Below, piece after piece: positions 47,872 to 59,920 of a stretch of 64,000 nt of DNA; position 1 is the stretch's first letter; every line of letters begins with the position of its first letter. The notes beneath the pieces are model-generated. The model saw only the letters and a list, made by a program, of their open reading frames with translations. It made no database searches and was not told where the DNA came from. A program made the position numbers and the translations under genes. The stretch covers positions 49,666,785 to 49,730,784 of the forward strand of contig CM039124.1 in the NCBI GenBank assembly GCA_022036555.1, read 5' to 3'. This DNA comes from Microstegium vimineum (Eukaryota > Streptophyta > Magnoliopsida > Poales > Poaceae).

Positions 47872-47944
47872 TGCGCCAGGAAGGGTTCGAACCTTCGACT
47901 TTTTGTTTAGGAAACAAACGCTCTATCCGCTGAGCTACAGGCGC
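47872..47944 (-). tRNA. trnR-CCU: tRNA-Arg (anticodon CCU)
   Basis: Read on the minus strand: acceptor GCGCCTG, D arm GCTCAGCGGATAGAGC, anticodon stem-loop TTTGTTTCCTAAACAAA with anticodon CCT (plus strand 47909-47911), variable loop AAGTC, T arm GAAGGTTCGAACCCTTC, 3' acceptor CTGGCGC and discriminator A. Internal A and B boxes (TAGCTCAGCGG, GGTTCGAACC) fit Pol III. The acceptor has one T-T mismatch, which I believe is usual for this plant tRNA. No intron. A run of A on the plus strand at 47856-47865 gives a T-run Pol III terminator on the minus strand. Confidence 0.93.
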
Positions 47945-48550
47945 CATGTATTATAATACTCCCGTCACATGCTATTGGGCCGGGCCGATACAATACATGA
48001 GCCCCACAACAGACATTTGCAGATTTGGATTTTTCATAAAGGCCCCATAAAATTTTGGCCTTTTCTAAAGGTTTGTGGCCCACCCCACGTAACATCAAAC
48101 TGGCACGGGAAACAAACAAATTCTATGTGAAAAAAAAGAAAAATGGCAAGCATGAATGAAAAGAACATTTCTGCTATGATCAACAATGAAACAATCAATT
48201 ACAATAGGGAGAATAAAAAGAATCAGGTCGCCATTCTTTCTTTAACCGAGAGGGGAAAACGCGAAAATGGACAGAAGAGACACCAGATTCCAACTGTAAA
48301 GATTTTTTCACTGCGCCGACGCATGCATGTCGTCAACCAGGTACACGTACTGCACTGTTCCCACCAAAAATGATTACCATGGCACCAGTGTGCTGTTGTG
48401 AAGCCATTGACAAGGAGAGAGAATTCACATTCTTGACTTTTTGGACGAAAGAATTCTATCAGAAGCAGCCAGCGGAGCTCTAACAGAGCCGTCCTCCATT
48501 GGGATTCTCTTTACCGAAAAATGGTTAGCAAGAAAGATTCTCCTTCATCC
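47945..48550. other. intergenic DNA and 3' UTR of the receptor-like kinase gene
   Basis: The part near 48400-48550 is probably 3' UTR of the minus-strand gene. No other gene. Confidence 0.45.
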
Positions 48551-51500
48551 TTAATCCTCGGTGTCACGAGAGCCGGATGGCTCGGGAAGATCTCCTTGGA
48601 TTGCCTCCTGCGGGAGGAAGAATGATCCCCATTGCTCCCGCCAGACGATTTGATTGTCTCTGAGCGTTTCAGAATGTTGTCGTCCCTAGAAGGACCTATA
48701 TCAGACGAGCTATGCCGCCAACTCCCAAAGAGTGCAGCATTCCATGAACCCCGTGACGATGTTGCTCTCAACCTGGCCGAACCATTGCCATTGTCTTCTC
48801 TCACCACCTTTAAAGGGTTCTCTAGTGCTTTTAGGATGTACTTCATTGGTGGGCGTTTAGAAGACCGAGGATTCAAGCAGGACTTGGCAACAATCGCCAT
48901 TGCCCAGACTTCCTCCAGATGGTCCTCATCAATGATTAGCGTTGGATCAATGATCTTGCTCATAAGCTCCTTCTCGTAAATATTGACGTACCGCAGGGTG
49001 GCATCAAGCCAATCGCTTGTGGCAGCATCATTTGATGCACTGATACCAAGTCTCCCTGTCACCAGCTCCAGTAAAACTTTTCCAAAGCAATAGACATCAT
49101 ATGGGCAAGTTGCAGATGAGGAACCTGTTTACAGAGAAAATTGGTCAATTAACTGCATACGTAAAAAGTAGAATTAGAGACGATGTTCAAAGAATTTTGC
49201 ACAGACAATAGGACAGCTGAGCCATCAATTTTAGCGTGAAACTGAGGACTAATGACCAAATTCTCAAGATTAAAAATGGTTGAAAGCAATGAAAGGTTGC
49301 ATGCACAAACTCACCAGAAGAACCTTGATCTGCCGTCCTGCATTCCCACAAAAATAAAGCATCAGGAGATGGAAAGGGACTTATCTGATATTAGAAAATG
49401 AAATTACACCAAGGAAGCATTTGATAATGTAACTATCAACAAAACAAGGATGCTACATGTCCATTGACAATAATAAGATGCGGCAAGTAAAATGAAACTA
49501 AAGGAAATAAAAATTTACGATGACCTGCGCTCTCATGGTCCTACAAGCACTAGTTTTATCGCACTTATTGACATCATTTAGATTTTGCAAGTACCACAGC
49601 ATGGCGTCAACATGACAAAAGATCAGACCAAGAAACAGCAGGTTCACTAGTAATTGACTGGAATCATGTTGACAACACGCTATTTAAATTCACCAAATAT
49701 TCATTTAAAAAGGTAATCCATATAAATTCATGATACAAAACAGGCAAATACTAATTTCACGGTTAACACTTGAACACTGTTGAAACAGGATGGCGCGATA
49801 CTGAATACACTATAAGTAAAGATTTGCAAGCTCCACAAAGGAAACATTTAGTGTGGAAAGAGAAACAAGCCATGCAGAGATGGTAGGTCAGAAACTTACG
49901 AAGAAAATCTTAACAGCTTTGTGATAACATTTTGGTGACCTTCCCCTTCTTGAGGACAAACCTCACTCAAGCTACCAAGGCGCACATCAAATTTATCATC
50001 AAGAAGGACACTACTGGCTTGCACATCCCTGTAGTAGAGAACAGACAAAATTAGTCAACAGCAAGCGTTTGCATTGCATCTAATTTATTGGTCTTGGAAG
50101 GAAGCGTCTACGCAGTCAGAATCTTACGTGTTGCCATATAGAACTGACAAAACGACAAAAAAATCAGAATTGATTGTGATCTACTGCATGCCTCACATTG
50201 ATAACAAAACAAAAAAATCCCTGGTGAAATCTAGGTTACAAAGAACTTCCTGTTATTTTTGTGGCAAAATTGGTGGGTATTTAAATGATATAAACCAGCT
50301 GAAACATCACAGCAAAGATATTAAAGCAAATAACAGCAGTGTCCACATTGAATTTCCAGTACTCAGATAACGCACAGAATATGTCACATTAAGCCCGAAA
50401 CACTAATTTTCTGATTCAGCATTGCTGGCACATATTAGGATATGTTCAATGTATCCCTAGCTGTCACCAAATCTATGGGGATTGGGGAAGGTTTATTGCA
50501 GTAACTGCTGAAACCGCCGGTACCAAAACAAAGAAAATCAATTAGCAGAGTGAAACACACAGTGGAGACCGACTGTCAACCACTAAACCTCATGTAAGAT
50601 AAAGATTGAATTTCTAAGGTAAACCTAAAACTTTCTCGTCTTATAAACAAAAATAATTTGCTAACAGATACACAACAAACAAATATAACATCGACAAAAC
50701 TACATAGAAGTTTATACCTGTGAACCATTGGTGGAGAACACTCATGATGCAGATAGCAAAGAGCCTCAGCTACCCCCGTTGCAATCTTCAACCTCTTTAT
50801 CCAGTCTAAGGATTGCATGCCCTCATCTTCCTCCCTTAACTTTCTGTGCAGTGCACTTGACAGATCACCATTTCGGACAAATCTATACACAAGAACCTTT
50901 TCTTCTTCTTTATCAAAGCAGTGGCCCATGAAAGGAACCAGTCTTTCATGCAATGCTTTCGCAAACAAATCTAATTCTGCCAGATATGCATCCTTCCGAG
51001 CCACGCGCGAAGTGATCCTCTTCACCACCACGGGAGTCCCGTCTTGGAGAAAACCATGGTATAGATCACCTGAGTGACCGTGCTTGATGAGCCTCTCTTC
51101 CCAAATCCCGAGGTGGCATTGGCAAGCTGGTCGTAAGCAAATGAATCGCCGACTTTCGCCGTGTTTGCGGACAATGCAGAAGGCTGTGTGCCACCAGTAG
51201 CTGCAGCTGTGCCGGTAGCTGACGCTCCCGATGGTGCACTTGGTGGTGCCCCACTTTCCCTCTGATCATTCCTCCTCCCTGTCCTCCTAGAACACACAAA
51301 GCAGAACAGAATGGCTGCAACCACGGCTATCAGCAGGAGGCCTCCACCAATGGCCCGATCAGTATGTACTTCAGATTCTTGTGCCTCTTCTTTGCCGGTG
51401 AAGGTGCAGGCTGTGGTGTGGGTGGGAGAACTGGACCATCATATGGCAAGCCACGCCTGGCATAGAACTGCTGGCAATCAGCCTGGGTACGCTGTCCCAG

Positions 51501-52373
51501 AACGTCAAGGAAGCAATTCAACTGAAACGAAACATTGCCGCCACCACCATCGGACACTCCTAGCTTGCCGTCGAAGTAGTTCCCCGAAATATTGGCCAGC
51601 AGCACCTGGGCGAACAGCCGGCGAAAGGTCTCTGGCACACCGCCATAGAAGAAGTTCCACGACAGATCCACTAGCTGCGCATTGGCTGGCAGCGCAAGCC
51701 CTGCCGTGGGCAATCCGCCGGTGAGGTTGTTACGAGACACGTCCAGAACGCTGAGCCCCTGGAGCGACCAGACCGCGTCAGGCAGGGAGCCCGAAAACGC
51801 ATTGTCCGAGAGGTTGAGGGTCCTGAGCCGCGTGAGGCTCGAGAGCGCGGTGGGCGGGAGTTGCCCAGACAGTTGGTTGCCTGCGAAGTTGAGGGTGGTG
51901 AGGTTGCCGAGGCCCACGAGCGCGGAGGCCGGGATCTCCCCGGAGACGGCGCAGTCGGAGACGTCGAGGGACTGGAAAGTGGGAGCGAGCCCGGCGCCTA
52001 GCCACGCCGGGATGGAGCCGGGGAGCCCGAAGCCCGCGGCGTTGAAGTCCTCGAGCCGCGTGAGGTTGCGCAGCCCATCGACGTCGAAGCGCGGCGACAG
52101 GCGGCCCAGCCGCGTGCGCCGCAGCCCGACGAGGTTGAGCGAGACGACGCGGCCGGCGCGGCAGCCCACGCCCGACCACGACGTGCACGGGTCCGCATAC
52201 CGCGGCCAGTCCCGCGCCCTGAGGCCGAGCGAGCCCCGCAGAGCGTAGAGCCCGACGAGATCCGACCGCGACGTCAGGTTCCCCTGCGCCAGCACCGCCC
52301 CGGGCGCCGCCGCCGCCGCCGCCAGCGCAACGAGCAGCAGCGCCCAGAGCCGTCGCGCGCGCTGGCGCATCAT
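48551..52373 (-). CDS. LRR receptor-like (pseudo)kinase, At2g16250-like; three 1-bp deletions
   Basis: Four exons on the minus strand: 52373-50718, 50028-49900, 49337-49315 (23 nt) and 49124-48551, about 794 aa after allowing three missing bases (near 51355, 51093 and 48585). Order: signal peptide (1-30), leucine-rich repeats with WPRYADPCTSWSGVGC cap (to about 300), transmembrane helix about 336-358, juxtamembrane Ser/Thr/Ala-rich part, kinase-like domain. The Lys of VVVKR is present. The catalytic loop reads HRDVQASS, lacking the usual Lys and Asn, and LGSLSE replaces DFG, so it is predicted inactive. Conserved tail RGSWNAALFGSWR. The Arabidopsis relative is recalled from memory. Such plasma-membrane proteins act as co-receptors or scaffolds; the role here is unknown. 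Confidence 0.88.
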
Positions 52374-52514
52374 CACCTTGAGCTCCTCCTCCTGCCGATG
52401 CCGCCGCCGCCGCCGCCGTCCCCATGTTCACTCCGCGTTACAGGTGTCGATGGGATTGGGGGAGGAGGCGGAAGCGCTGGAATTCGGAGCGAAATTAAAC
52501 GCAATAAAGGCGAA

Positions 52515-52540
52515 GGGGGGGGGGGGGGGGGGGGGGGGGG
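52515..52540. repeat. G26 homopolymer in the 5' region of the receptor-like kinase gene
   Basis: Uninterrupted run of 26 G about 140 nt upstream of the start codon (C26 on the coding strand, probably 5' UTR). A (CT)n run follows at 52617-52632. Confidence 0.9.
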
Positions 52541-53766
52541 CAGAGGCCGAGCTACGCTGGTAACTACAGGGGCGCCACCACCAGAGACAGAGGCCTCTCT
52601 TCCTTCCCTTGGGGGTCTCTCTCTCTCTCTCTCACCACCCCGCCATTAATGCCCAAAGTTACACTCCCCAACTGCCTCCCAATTATTACTCCTCCACTTC
52701 TCCCTCCTCCGATTCGAACCCAGCACCCAAATTCCGAGCTCGCCCGCGGCCACGGCAGACCGCAGCTGGGGAAGAGAGACAGAGGAGACGAGACGAGGAG
52801 TGGAGGAACGAAGAGCCGGGTGCTTGTGTTGCGGGGTTTCTTTTGTTTCGCGCAAGGAAGGAGGAAGCTGTTAAATGTTTTTGAATTTCTCGGGGGGGCT
52901 TTGAATGGAAGGGTTTGTTTGTTTTTGGTTGCTTCCTTCCTCTTCGCTGTCCGCGATTTGCTGCCACGTTCGGTTGTTTTTTTTAGCAGCCAGCCGGTGG
53001 CCGAACCCGCTGGGTGTGCTAGGGGGTTTCTGGGATCTGACGGCGCCGGCTCCTGAGTTGGATGATGAGCGCCAGCGGTGTGGTGGTGGTGACTGACGAG
53101 ATGAACTGGTGCGCGGTGGGTTGGTCGGGTGGGTGCGGGCGTTTAGTGGCCGGCTCCAGGGGTTTGGTGGGGTTTTTGATGGGACGGATGGGCATAGCGG
53201 AGCGGACGTGGGAGGATCGCGGACGAGGGTCAACGAGGCCGGCTGCTGCGGCTTTCAGCTTGTGCTCGAGTCAACTGCCTCTGCGGCTGCGAGCGGCCGG
53301 CGTGGCAGTGAACGGGCGTTGTGGATCGTGGGCGGCCGCGGGCCAGTGAATTTCTTGGCTCGTGCCTTCTTTTTTCTTTTCCTGCGCCCTGCGCCCCTGC
53401 CCCCTGCCCGCCGGTTGCCCGGGCGATCTACCTGCTGGGTACAGCGACATTCGATGCACGGTAAACATGGAAACATTGCAAATGGTACAGGCTGTAGAAT
53501 GTGCGTGATTCTTCCTCGGTAGTACCATATCTGCATTAGGGCGTCCCCAATGGTTAGAGCAACTCCAAGAGCTTATGGAAAGTTGGATCTCTAAATTGGC
53601 TCTCTAAACTTATTTACAGAGTCAAGATAGATATGGTCTACAGCAGAGTCTCTAAATCAGACTCTATTTTTAAAGTCTCCGAATTTTTTCTTGTTTTTTT
53701 TGTTCAGGCTTGTGTTTTTATTTTGTTCGTATGGTGGCAGCGATCACTATCGCCACGCCATGGACG
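52541..53766. other. upstream flank of the receptor-like kinase gene and intergenic DNA
   Basis: 52541-52760 is pyrimidine-rich on one side and probably promoter/5' UTR. 52800-53540 is GC-rich without a recognisable protein. 53555-53670 has a MITE-like head 'agagcaactccaagag'. No gene supported. Confidence 0.4.
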
Positions 53767-53775
53767 GGCTCTCGA
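53767..53775. repeat. left target-site duplication candidate of the 6.4-kb MULE
   Basis: GGCTCTCGA here and GCCTCTCGG at 60192-60200 match at 7 of 9 positions, the length typical of Mutator insertions. Local CTC repeats make the exact boundary uncertain by a few bases. Confidence 0.5.
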
Positions 53776-53920
53776 CCGTCTTTTTTCACAATTTGACCTT
53801 TTTTTGAAAGAATCTCATAAATAGACCCCTGGCGGAAAGTTTTCATGAAATGGACCCTTAGCTCGGCGTCACCGTGGCTGGCGCCGAGCTTACACGTCTC
53901 GGCGCCATCGTTTGAATCGC
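53776..53920 (+). repeat. left terminal inverted repeat of the MULE
   Basis: Inverted partner at 60028-60191. Landmarks are 'gaaagaatctca', 'aaatagacccctggcg', 'tggacccttagctcggcgtc', 'accgtggctgg' and 'cttacacgtctcggcgcca'. Beyond it, 53949-54043 is a subterminal region dense in GGCGCC motifs. Confidence 0.85.
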
Positions 53921-54080
53921 GGAGGCCACCGTGGCACTGACGTGGCAAGAACCTCGGCGCCAGGGAGGGTGGCTCCAAGCTTGACGCCACAGATCTTGGC
54001 GCCAAGCTCGGCGCCACAATCCCTAGCGCCGAGCACCTGCGATAACAGGGCGGACCTTCCCTTCTCTGGTCTCATTCCTT

Positions 54081-54083
<3 letters not shown>

Positions 54084-54125
<42 letters not shown>
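54084..54125. repeat. (CT)n microsatellite inside the MULE
   Basis: About 20 CT units, upstream of the accessory gene, possibly in its 5' UTR. Confidence 0.9.
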
Positions 54126-54131
<6 letters not shown>

Positions 54132-54348
54132 TCTCCGTTTTCTCCTTCTCCACTTCGGAAAAACCCCAAAATCACTAGATTATACCATACAAACTTGGAT
54201 TTGATCCATTCATCTTCGAAAGTAAGTTATTCTATCTCTCATCTTTCGTTTTTGCGCATTGATTTGGTATATATGACGTGTATTTTGAAACCCTAGCAAT
54301 GTCAATAGTTAAGTTTTGAACCATTTTTTTGTATTATATAACCGTAGT

Positions 54349-55062
54349 ATGTCACGGCGTGGTAGAGCTATTAAACCAAGGTAATATCAATCTATTTGTT
54401 GTGTTGCTATCGATTTATTGATTTGTAACCAATGATTTTTTGTCGATTCATGAGTTAATTAGACCGAAATTGATTCAATTTTAGGAAGGGCCCATTAACT
54501 GGAAATGCATTCGATCCAAAGCCTTTCCCTCCAGGTGTTCCTGTTCCCATGTGCTTTTGCGGTGATCCTTGCAAGGTAGATGTTTCTGAGGAACATGAAA
54601 CTTATAGGCAGAGATACTGGATGTGTTCAAATTATGCTTTTGAGCCTACACTTGCTCAGCGCCGTACTAACTTAATGGTGAAAATCTACTCTTATATTGT
54701 AAATAATTCATATCATATGAAATAACTTTTTCATTTAGTGTCTCTAACGTTTGCATGTATTACAGACTCCTCCACCGCTCTGTGACTTTGAGCAGTGGAT
54801 CGACATTGAGATCAAAGAGTCCGACAAACGTCTTCTGCAGGGTATGAAGGACTGGGACGCGGAGCGTCGAGTGGCTTATGAGAGGATCCTCAAAGAGGAG
54901 GCAGCTGAGAAGGAGCACAAGAAAGAGGAGGAAGAGAGGAAAGTTGCAGCCTACAGGGAGAAGAGGGAGAGGAAGGTTGAGCGCGTCCGCCGTGCGAAGG
55001 TAGCGATGGAGGAGAATCCCGATGTGATGAGAAAGGGAAAGTGGTCTCGTTGCACTCAGTAG
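54349..55062 (+). CDS. MULE-borne accessory protein with GRF-like zinc finger and coiled coil
   Basis: Three exons, 54349-54380, 54485-54677 and 54766-55062, encode 173 aa without any frame defect; introns are GT-AG. The N-terminus is basic (MSRRGR). Residues about 33-66 form a GRF-like zinc-binding region: CFCGDPC, then about 19 residues, then RQRYWMC. From about residue 95 the protein is highly charged and predicted coiled coil (EEAAEKEHKKEEEERK, then REKRERKVERVRRAK), ending in MRKGKWSR. Very similar proteins are common in grass genomes near MULE sequences, in my recollection. Function unknown; DNA or RNA binding, or a mudrB-like helper role, is inference. It is convergent with the mudrA remnant, as mudrA and mudrB are in MuDR. 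Confidence 0.8.
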
Positions 55063-55239
55063 TTCTTTGTGTTATCCATGAATAAGGACATGTAGTGATG
55101 AAGTTTTAATTGCTTCGAACTTTGTACTTTGGTATCTTTGTTATCGTGATATATTATGTACGTTGACTATTCCTGTTTTGATTTTTATATTGGCCTAAAA
55201 CAACCTGCACTACTCAACTTTATTTACGCAATTTCAAAA

Positions 55240-55560
55240 AAAATTGACAGAGTTTTCCCTAAAAATCGATGCATACATATATAACACAACAGTACATATA
55301 ATATATCCATCTCAAACCATATACACAACCACAATAGAAGTGAATACATCTAACATAATAACCACAATGTCCGAAATATCATGCATAATGTCCATAAACA
55401 TAGAACATACATCCACTTTGAGTCAAGATGAAGTCCATAATGTCCATACTTAATTCATACATAGTCCATACATCAATACCAAGTCCACAATGTCCATAAA
55501 TATAGAACAAACATCCAAAGTGAGTCAACATCATGTCCAAAGTGAGTAAACATTCAAATA
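55240..55560. repeat. irregular 'gtccata' repeat tract
   Basis: The words 'gtccataatgtccata', 'aatgtccataaa[c/t]atagaac', 'acatccactttgagtcaa' and 'acatccaaagtgagtcaa' recur in loose tandem between the two convergent MULE genes. Confidence 0.6.
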
Positions 55561-55604
55561 TAGATCTAATATCCGTCTAATAGTATTGCATCCTACTCTT
55601 AGTC

Positions 55605-55880
55605 TTACTCTTGCAAACGTCCAATTGCAAACGTCCGTCTAAAGACATTAGAAGAGGAACCATTGTCAATTGCCAAGTGAAGAATACCAACAAATTCAAT
55701 GCCACCGTCGTCATTCTCACACCAATGTAGCTGATCTCGAGTCATTGCAACAAGTTCACTAAATGATGGTCTATCATCGAATACCAAAGACGATCTTTCC
55801 ATCTCACTAGTAAGTGTGGCATTTCCATAGATATCAAGTTCCAAGTTGCCTCCATGATATAAGTTTACTAGGTTGTCCAT
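55605..55880 (-). pseudogene. N-terminal remnant of a MULE transposase (mudrA)
   Basis: On the minus strand an open frame of 91 aa starts MDNLVNLYHGGNLELDIYGN and continues with SLVFDDRPSFSELVAMTRDQ and ILRR-like FRRTFAIG. This is the usual N-terminal domain of grass MULE transposases as I recall them. The frame ends after about 91 residues, and no DDE core or SWIM finger follows. The intact ATG and clean frame suggest a truncated gene kept in a deletion derivative. Confidence 0.65.
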
Positions 55881-56229
55881 CTAGTTCATAAATCCAGACA
55901 TAATACGTTTAGTCCATACAAGATTATTGATAACCGAAAACCTATATAATAAGGAGGTCCCAACTAATAACTACATAGCAATATAACTAATATATATGTA
56001 TACTACAAGTACTAATTATAACAACTATATATTATTACTACCTAACAATCTAACTATTTAATAACTACTTAAATAAAACAACTAACTAACAATCTAGTAA
56101 TTATATATATGACCTCACTAACATACATAAATAGCTATATCTCAATATAAATCACTATATTTTCATCTAAAACACTAATAAACTCAATAAGTAAGCCTCA
56201 TTATCAAAATAAAACATCAATTACTAACC
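55881..56229. other. AT-rich 5' region of the mudrA remnant
   Basis: Very AT-rich sequence without coding potential; would hold the promoter of the mudrA remnant. Confidence 0.45.
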
Positions 56230-56261
56230 TTTTTGAAACGGGGAAGCCGACGCAACCAAGG

Positions 56262-56334
56262 TCGGGCCGGGGCAGTCGGGGTCGGGGTCGGGGTCGGCGT
56301 CGGGGCCGGGGCCGGGGCCGGGGAGCCGGCGGTT
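56262..56334. repeat. GC-rich hexanucleotide array
   Basis: Tandem GGGGTC units (about four) followed by GGGGCC units (about four). Several G4 runs at short spacing could form a G-quadruplex on the plus strand. Confidence 0.8.
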
Positions 56335-56496
56335 GGGGTCCACCCAGCGGGCGCCGGCGGCCGGAGCCGCCCGGAGGGCGCCGACACACGAAGCCGCATG
56401 GGGCGGCGGTGCGGGCGCGACCCGGGCCGGCGGCGGCGGTGTAGGGGCTGCCCGCGCGGAGAACGGCGGATGACGGCGGGCGGCACTCGGGCGGCG

Positions 56497-59400
56497 TGTC
56501 ACACCCGGTTTTAAGGACAAAACCAAATTTACACCATATGTGAGCCCAGGAAGTCAAATCTCACATATAGCCATAAATTAAGGTGATATCGAAAGACAAT
56601 ACTTAAATATATAACATATAAGGTCAAAGGATAACCTCAACACAGCGAACAGTGGAAAGACGACTCCGATCTTCAAGCGAAGACTCCAACTTCACAGGGA
56701 CAACTGACTGGTTGAGCACAAGCCTAACTCCTTTAACTGTTGCTCTTTGCAATCTGATATGGTTGATAAGGCAAGGGTGAGCACTTAACGTACTCAGCAA
56801 GAGTAACATAGGGTTATGAAGCTCAAAAGGCTGACACTGGCTTACTGCGGTTGCTTTTAACTTGGTCAAGTTTTATCAACACTTAGCTTTAGTTATGCTT
56901 AACCCAGTTGGTAACCACATGATCATTAATGAAACAATCTCATATATCATATCTCCAAACTTACCATCATAAGTTGTTCAACAATAGGAGTAATTAACAC
57001 TGTGAGTTTTCCAGGCCGCTCATGACCGTGAGCACGGCTATCATGATAGATTTACACTCTGCAGAGGTTACGCACTTTACCCACAAGCCGTGTTGCCCTT
57101 ATGCCCGGGATCATGACTCCCAAAACACTTCCGAGGTGAGCGGGCAGGGTACACTATGAAGTCTTTCAAAAGTCTTCCCAACATGTTGACAGACCCTACG
57201 GACCCAAGGGCAAGGGGTATGTAAAGGCCCTACTCGATGGTACCCTCCCAAAGCGGTAACCACCCTAGGACATGCCCTACAACCAGCTCGGCAATGGTGT
57301 CTTTCACGAACTGCCAACATGCTAGTACGAATCTTCATACTTGACTAAAGCCAGAGCCATTATAGCACTCATGGTTGCATTTAAGTCCCAGCTTTTGCCC
57401 TACAGTGGGGTCATATTCCATGTTGCTATAAAAGCTAATTTTATCTCATTGTTGCATATATCATTAGTCAATATTCGATTCAATATTCATCATGTAAAGC
57501 ATAGCAAATCTACCCATATGCAATAGAAACCCATGGTAACAAGGTAAAAGGATAACAAAGCTATGGTAAATCTAATAGGAATCAATTTAGACACATGCAA
57601 TCATGACTAGGTGATTTAAAGTGAATAGGTAACAAGGATGATCCCATGTTAAACTTGCCTTAAACTCTTAGATCCTTTCTTCACTTGATTCTCGATCTTC
57701 TGATGACTTCTCCTTGATCTCCACGTAAATCTCACTGATTGGACAAGATTATAAACACCACACAAGCATCTAACAATCATACAAATCATACAATATATCT
57801 ACTTCAGAACAATACACCAATCAATGAAAAAGATTTAAAAGAAATCTACGTCTTGCTACGATCACACAGACGCGAGAAACACGCTAATCGGATCTATAAA
57901 GGAAAAGAAACGTCTACCGAAGATTAGCTTTTATAAGAGAATTAGACTTCATTTATTTTATTTATATAAAAAGCATATATTGGATACTTCAGAGAAATAA
58001 CCAAATTAAATTAAGTCACATTACATTTGCTTTGTAAAAACAAGATTAAACTAAGTTTGTTTTGTTTTATGAAAAGCCGAGGTGTAAACCCCTATTTGAT
58101 TTTAATTGGAAAACCATTGATTATATAGATTAATCAATTATCATTTTATCTCAGAGAATAAAACATATTTAACATTGTTACTAACAGGTAGGTCTTATCG
58201 TTACGAAACCAACGAAACTCGAACGAGACAAAACGGATCTAAAACCAACAAACTAGAGATTAAACAAGATTTTGAAAAGGGTAAGATTAAAGCATTAAAA
58301 GAATTAATTTACTTTTATTTTCAAAAGTAATTAACATAGATGAAATCTATACTACTGGATAGAGCATAAAACTACGAATCTAACGCAACTTGAACGGATC
58401 TATTTGGATTAAAAACAAAGAAGTTATAGGGTTTTGAAATCGGATGGCAAAACTGTAAATAGGGATTTTTATTTAAAACCGAATTAAAATAGATCTAAAG
58501 GGGAATACGTTTTCCAGAGGAGAAAACGTAAATATGAAAGGCGCCATAGGACGGCGGGTTGAGACCCAGAAACTCGGAGGTCTCTTTAGCAAAATTACCA
58601 CCCGAAGGGGTATGTTTGATCTAGGGCCGTTGGATTCAATCTGGATGGTCCAGATTAGAAAGAGGGAGGGAGAGGGCGGCGCTCTGCCGGAGCAGGGCGG
58701 CGCACGGCGGCGGCCATGGCCGGCCCGAGGCGGAGCTCGCCGGCGAGGGTCGATCGGGGGCTCTGGTGCTCGGTTTTCAAATCCGAGGGCACCGGGAGAA
58801 AGAGGAGAGGGAGGCGAACTCGCCTAGGAGCTCGGAGGGGCTCGAGGACGGACGGGAAGGGCCGACGGCGCGGAGCAGCGGCGGCGGAGATCCTGCACAC
58901 GACAACGCGAGGTGATCTCGAGCTAGGGTGCTCGGTTTCGCATGGGAGTTGGTCGGAGGGCAAGAGGATGAAACCGCGAACTCACCTAGATGCTCAGAGA
59001 GGCTCGAAGAACGCGGAGGACGGCCGGCGACGGTGAACCGCGGCGGCGGATTCCCTGTGCACGGCGACAAGGTCACCCAGAGCACAAAGGAGAGGAAAAA
59101 GAGAGAGACAGGGCGTTCAGTGGCTTTGCGAAGAGGATGCGAAGCTCGGAGAGACTTACCGCGGCCGGAGTTGCGCGGAACGGCGGCTCGACGGCGAGAG
59201 CAGAGCGGCGGCAATGGCAGCCGGTGGCGTTGCTGCTATCTAGGGCTAGGCAAGGCGAGTAGATGGGGAAAAAGCGGCGGGGTACGACGCTATTTATAGG
59301 AGCAGAGGGGAGGAGTCCAACGCGGACACGACGCACGGACGTCGCGCGGCGGTTGCGGACGCGGCGTCGAGCAGAGTCCTGCTCGGACTCGACGCGAGGG

Positions 59401-59920
59401 AGGAGGGACTGATAGGCGGGGTCCGCACGTCAGAGAGAGAGAGGGGTCGAGGCCGAGCGGAAGTCGAGGCTCGAGCGAGGGGTCGAGCTCGGGGCCGAGT
59501 CGAGCTCGAGGCTGTGCAGGGGTCGAGCGAGGCGGAGCGGGGTCGAGGGCACGCGCCTAGGCCGAGGGTGAGGGGGTGGCCGGCCCACGCGGGAGAAAGA
59601 TAAAGGGGAAGGGGAAAACAGGCCGTGGGCTTCTCGGGCCAACAGGCCGAAGCAGAGAGATAGAAGGGTTTTCCTTTTTATTTGCTTTTCCAAATTGATT
59701 TTCAAAAAGAGTTTTGAAATGTATTCTTTTGAGTTTTGTAAACCAAGCAACACAAAGGAAATAAATGCAGAGGCATGCTATGCACATACAAGTTGAACCC
59801 TAGCATGAGATTTGTTTTAGTTTTATTTATTTAAATTCTATGCTCACAAAAATGCTTGAATTAAATCAAATTTAAATTAAATTCAAAACTAATTTCTATT
59901 TCAAATTTTAGGGTGCTACA
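56497..59920. mobile_element. solo LTR of about 3.4 kb nested in the MULE
   Basis: Starts TGTCACACCCGG and ends GGGTGCTACA, i.e. TG...CA ends with imperfect terminal inversion. It is flanked by the same 5 bp, CGGCG (56492-56496 and 59921-59925). The length of 3424 bp and the ends fit the long LTRs of Tekay/Del-type chromoviruses of grasses (family from memory). No gag or pol lies inside. Removing it leaves continuous MULE sequence. The CGG-rich target makes a 5-bp match somewhat easy by chance. Confidence 0.75.

Noticed and set aside
51682..52431. open frames on both strands over the LRR exon
   Set aside because: Shadows of the receptor-like kinase exon; no LRR pattern in those frames.
56204..56557. 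117-codon Pro/Arg-rich minus-strand open frame
   Set aside because: Product of the GGGGTC/GGGGCC hexanucleotide array, and it crosses the LTR boundary.
58534..59336. several GC-rich open frames within the 3.4-kb LTR
   Set aside because: They overlap each other in different frames and lie inside a TG...CA flanked LTR; no domain.
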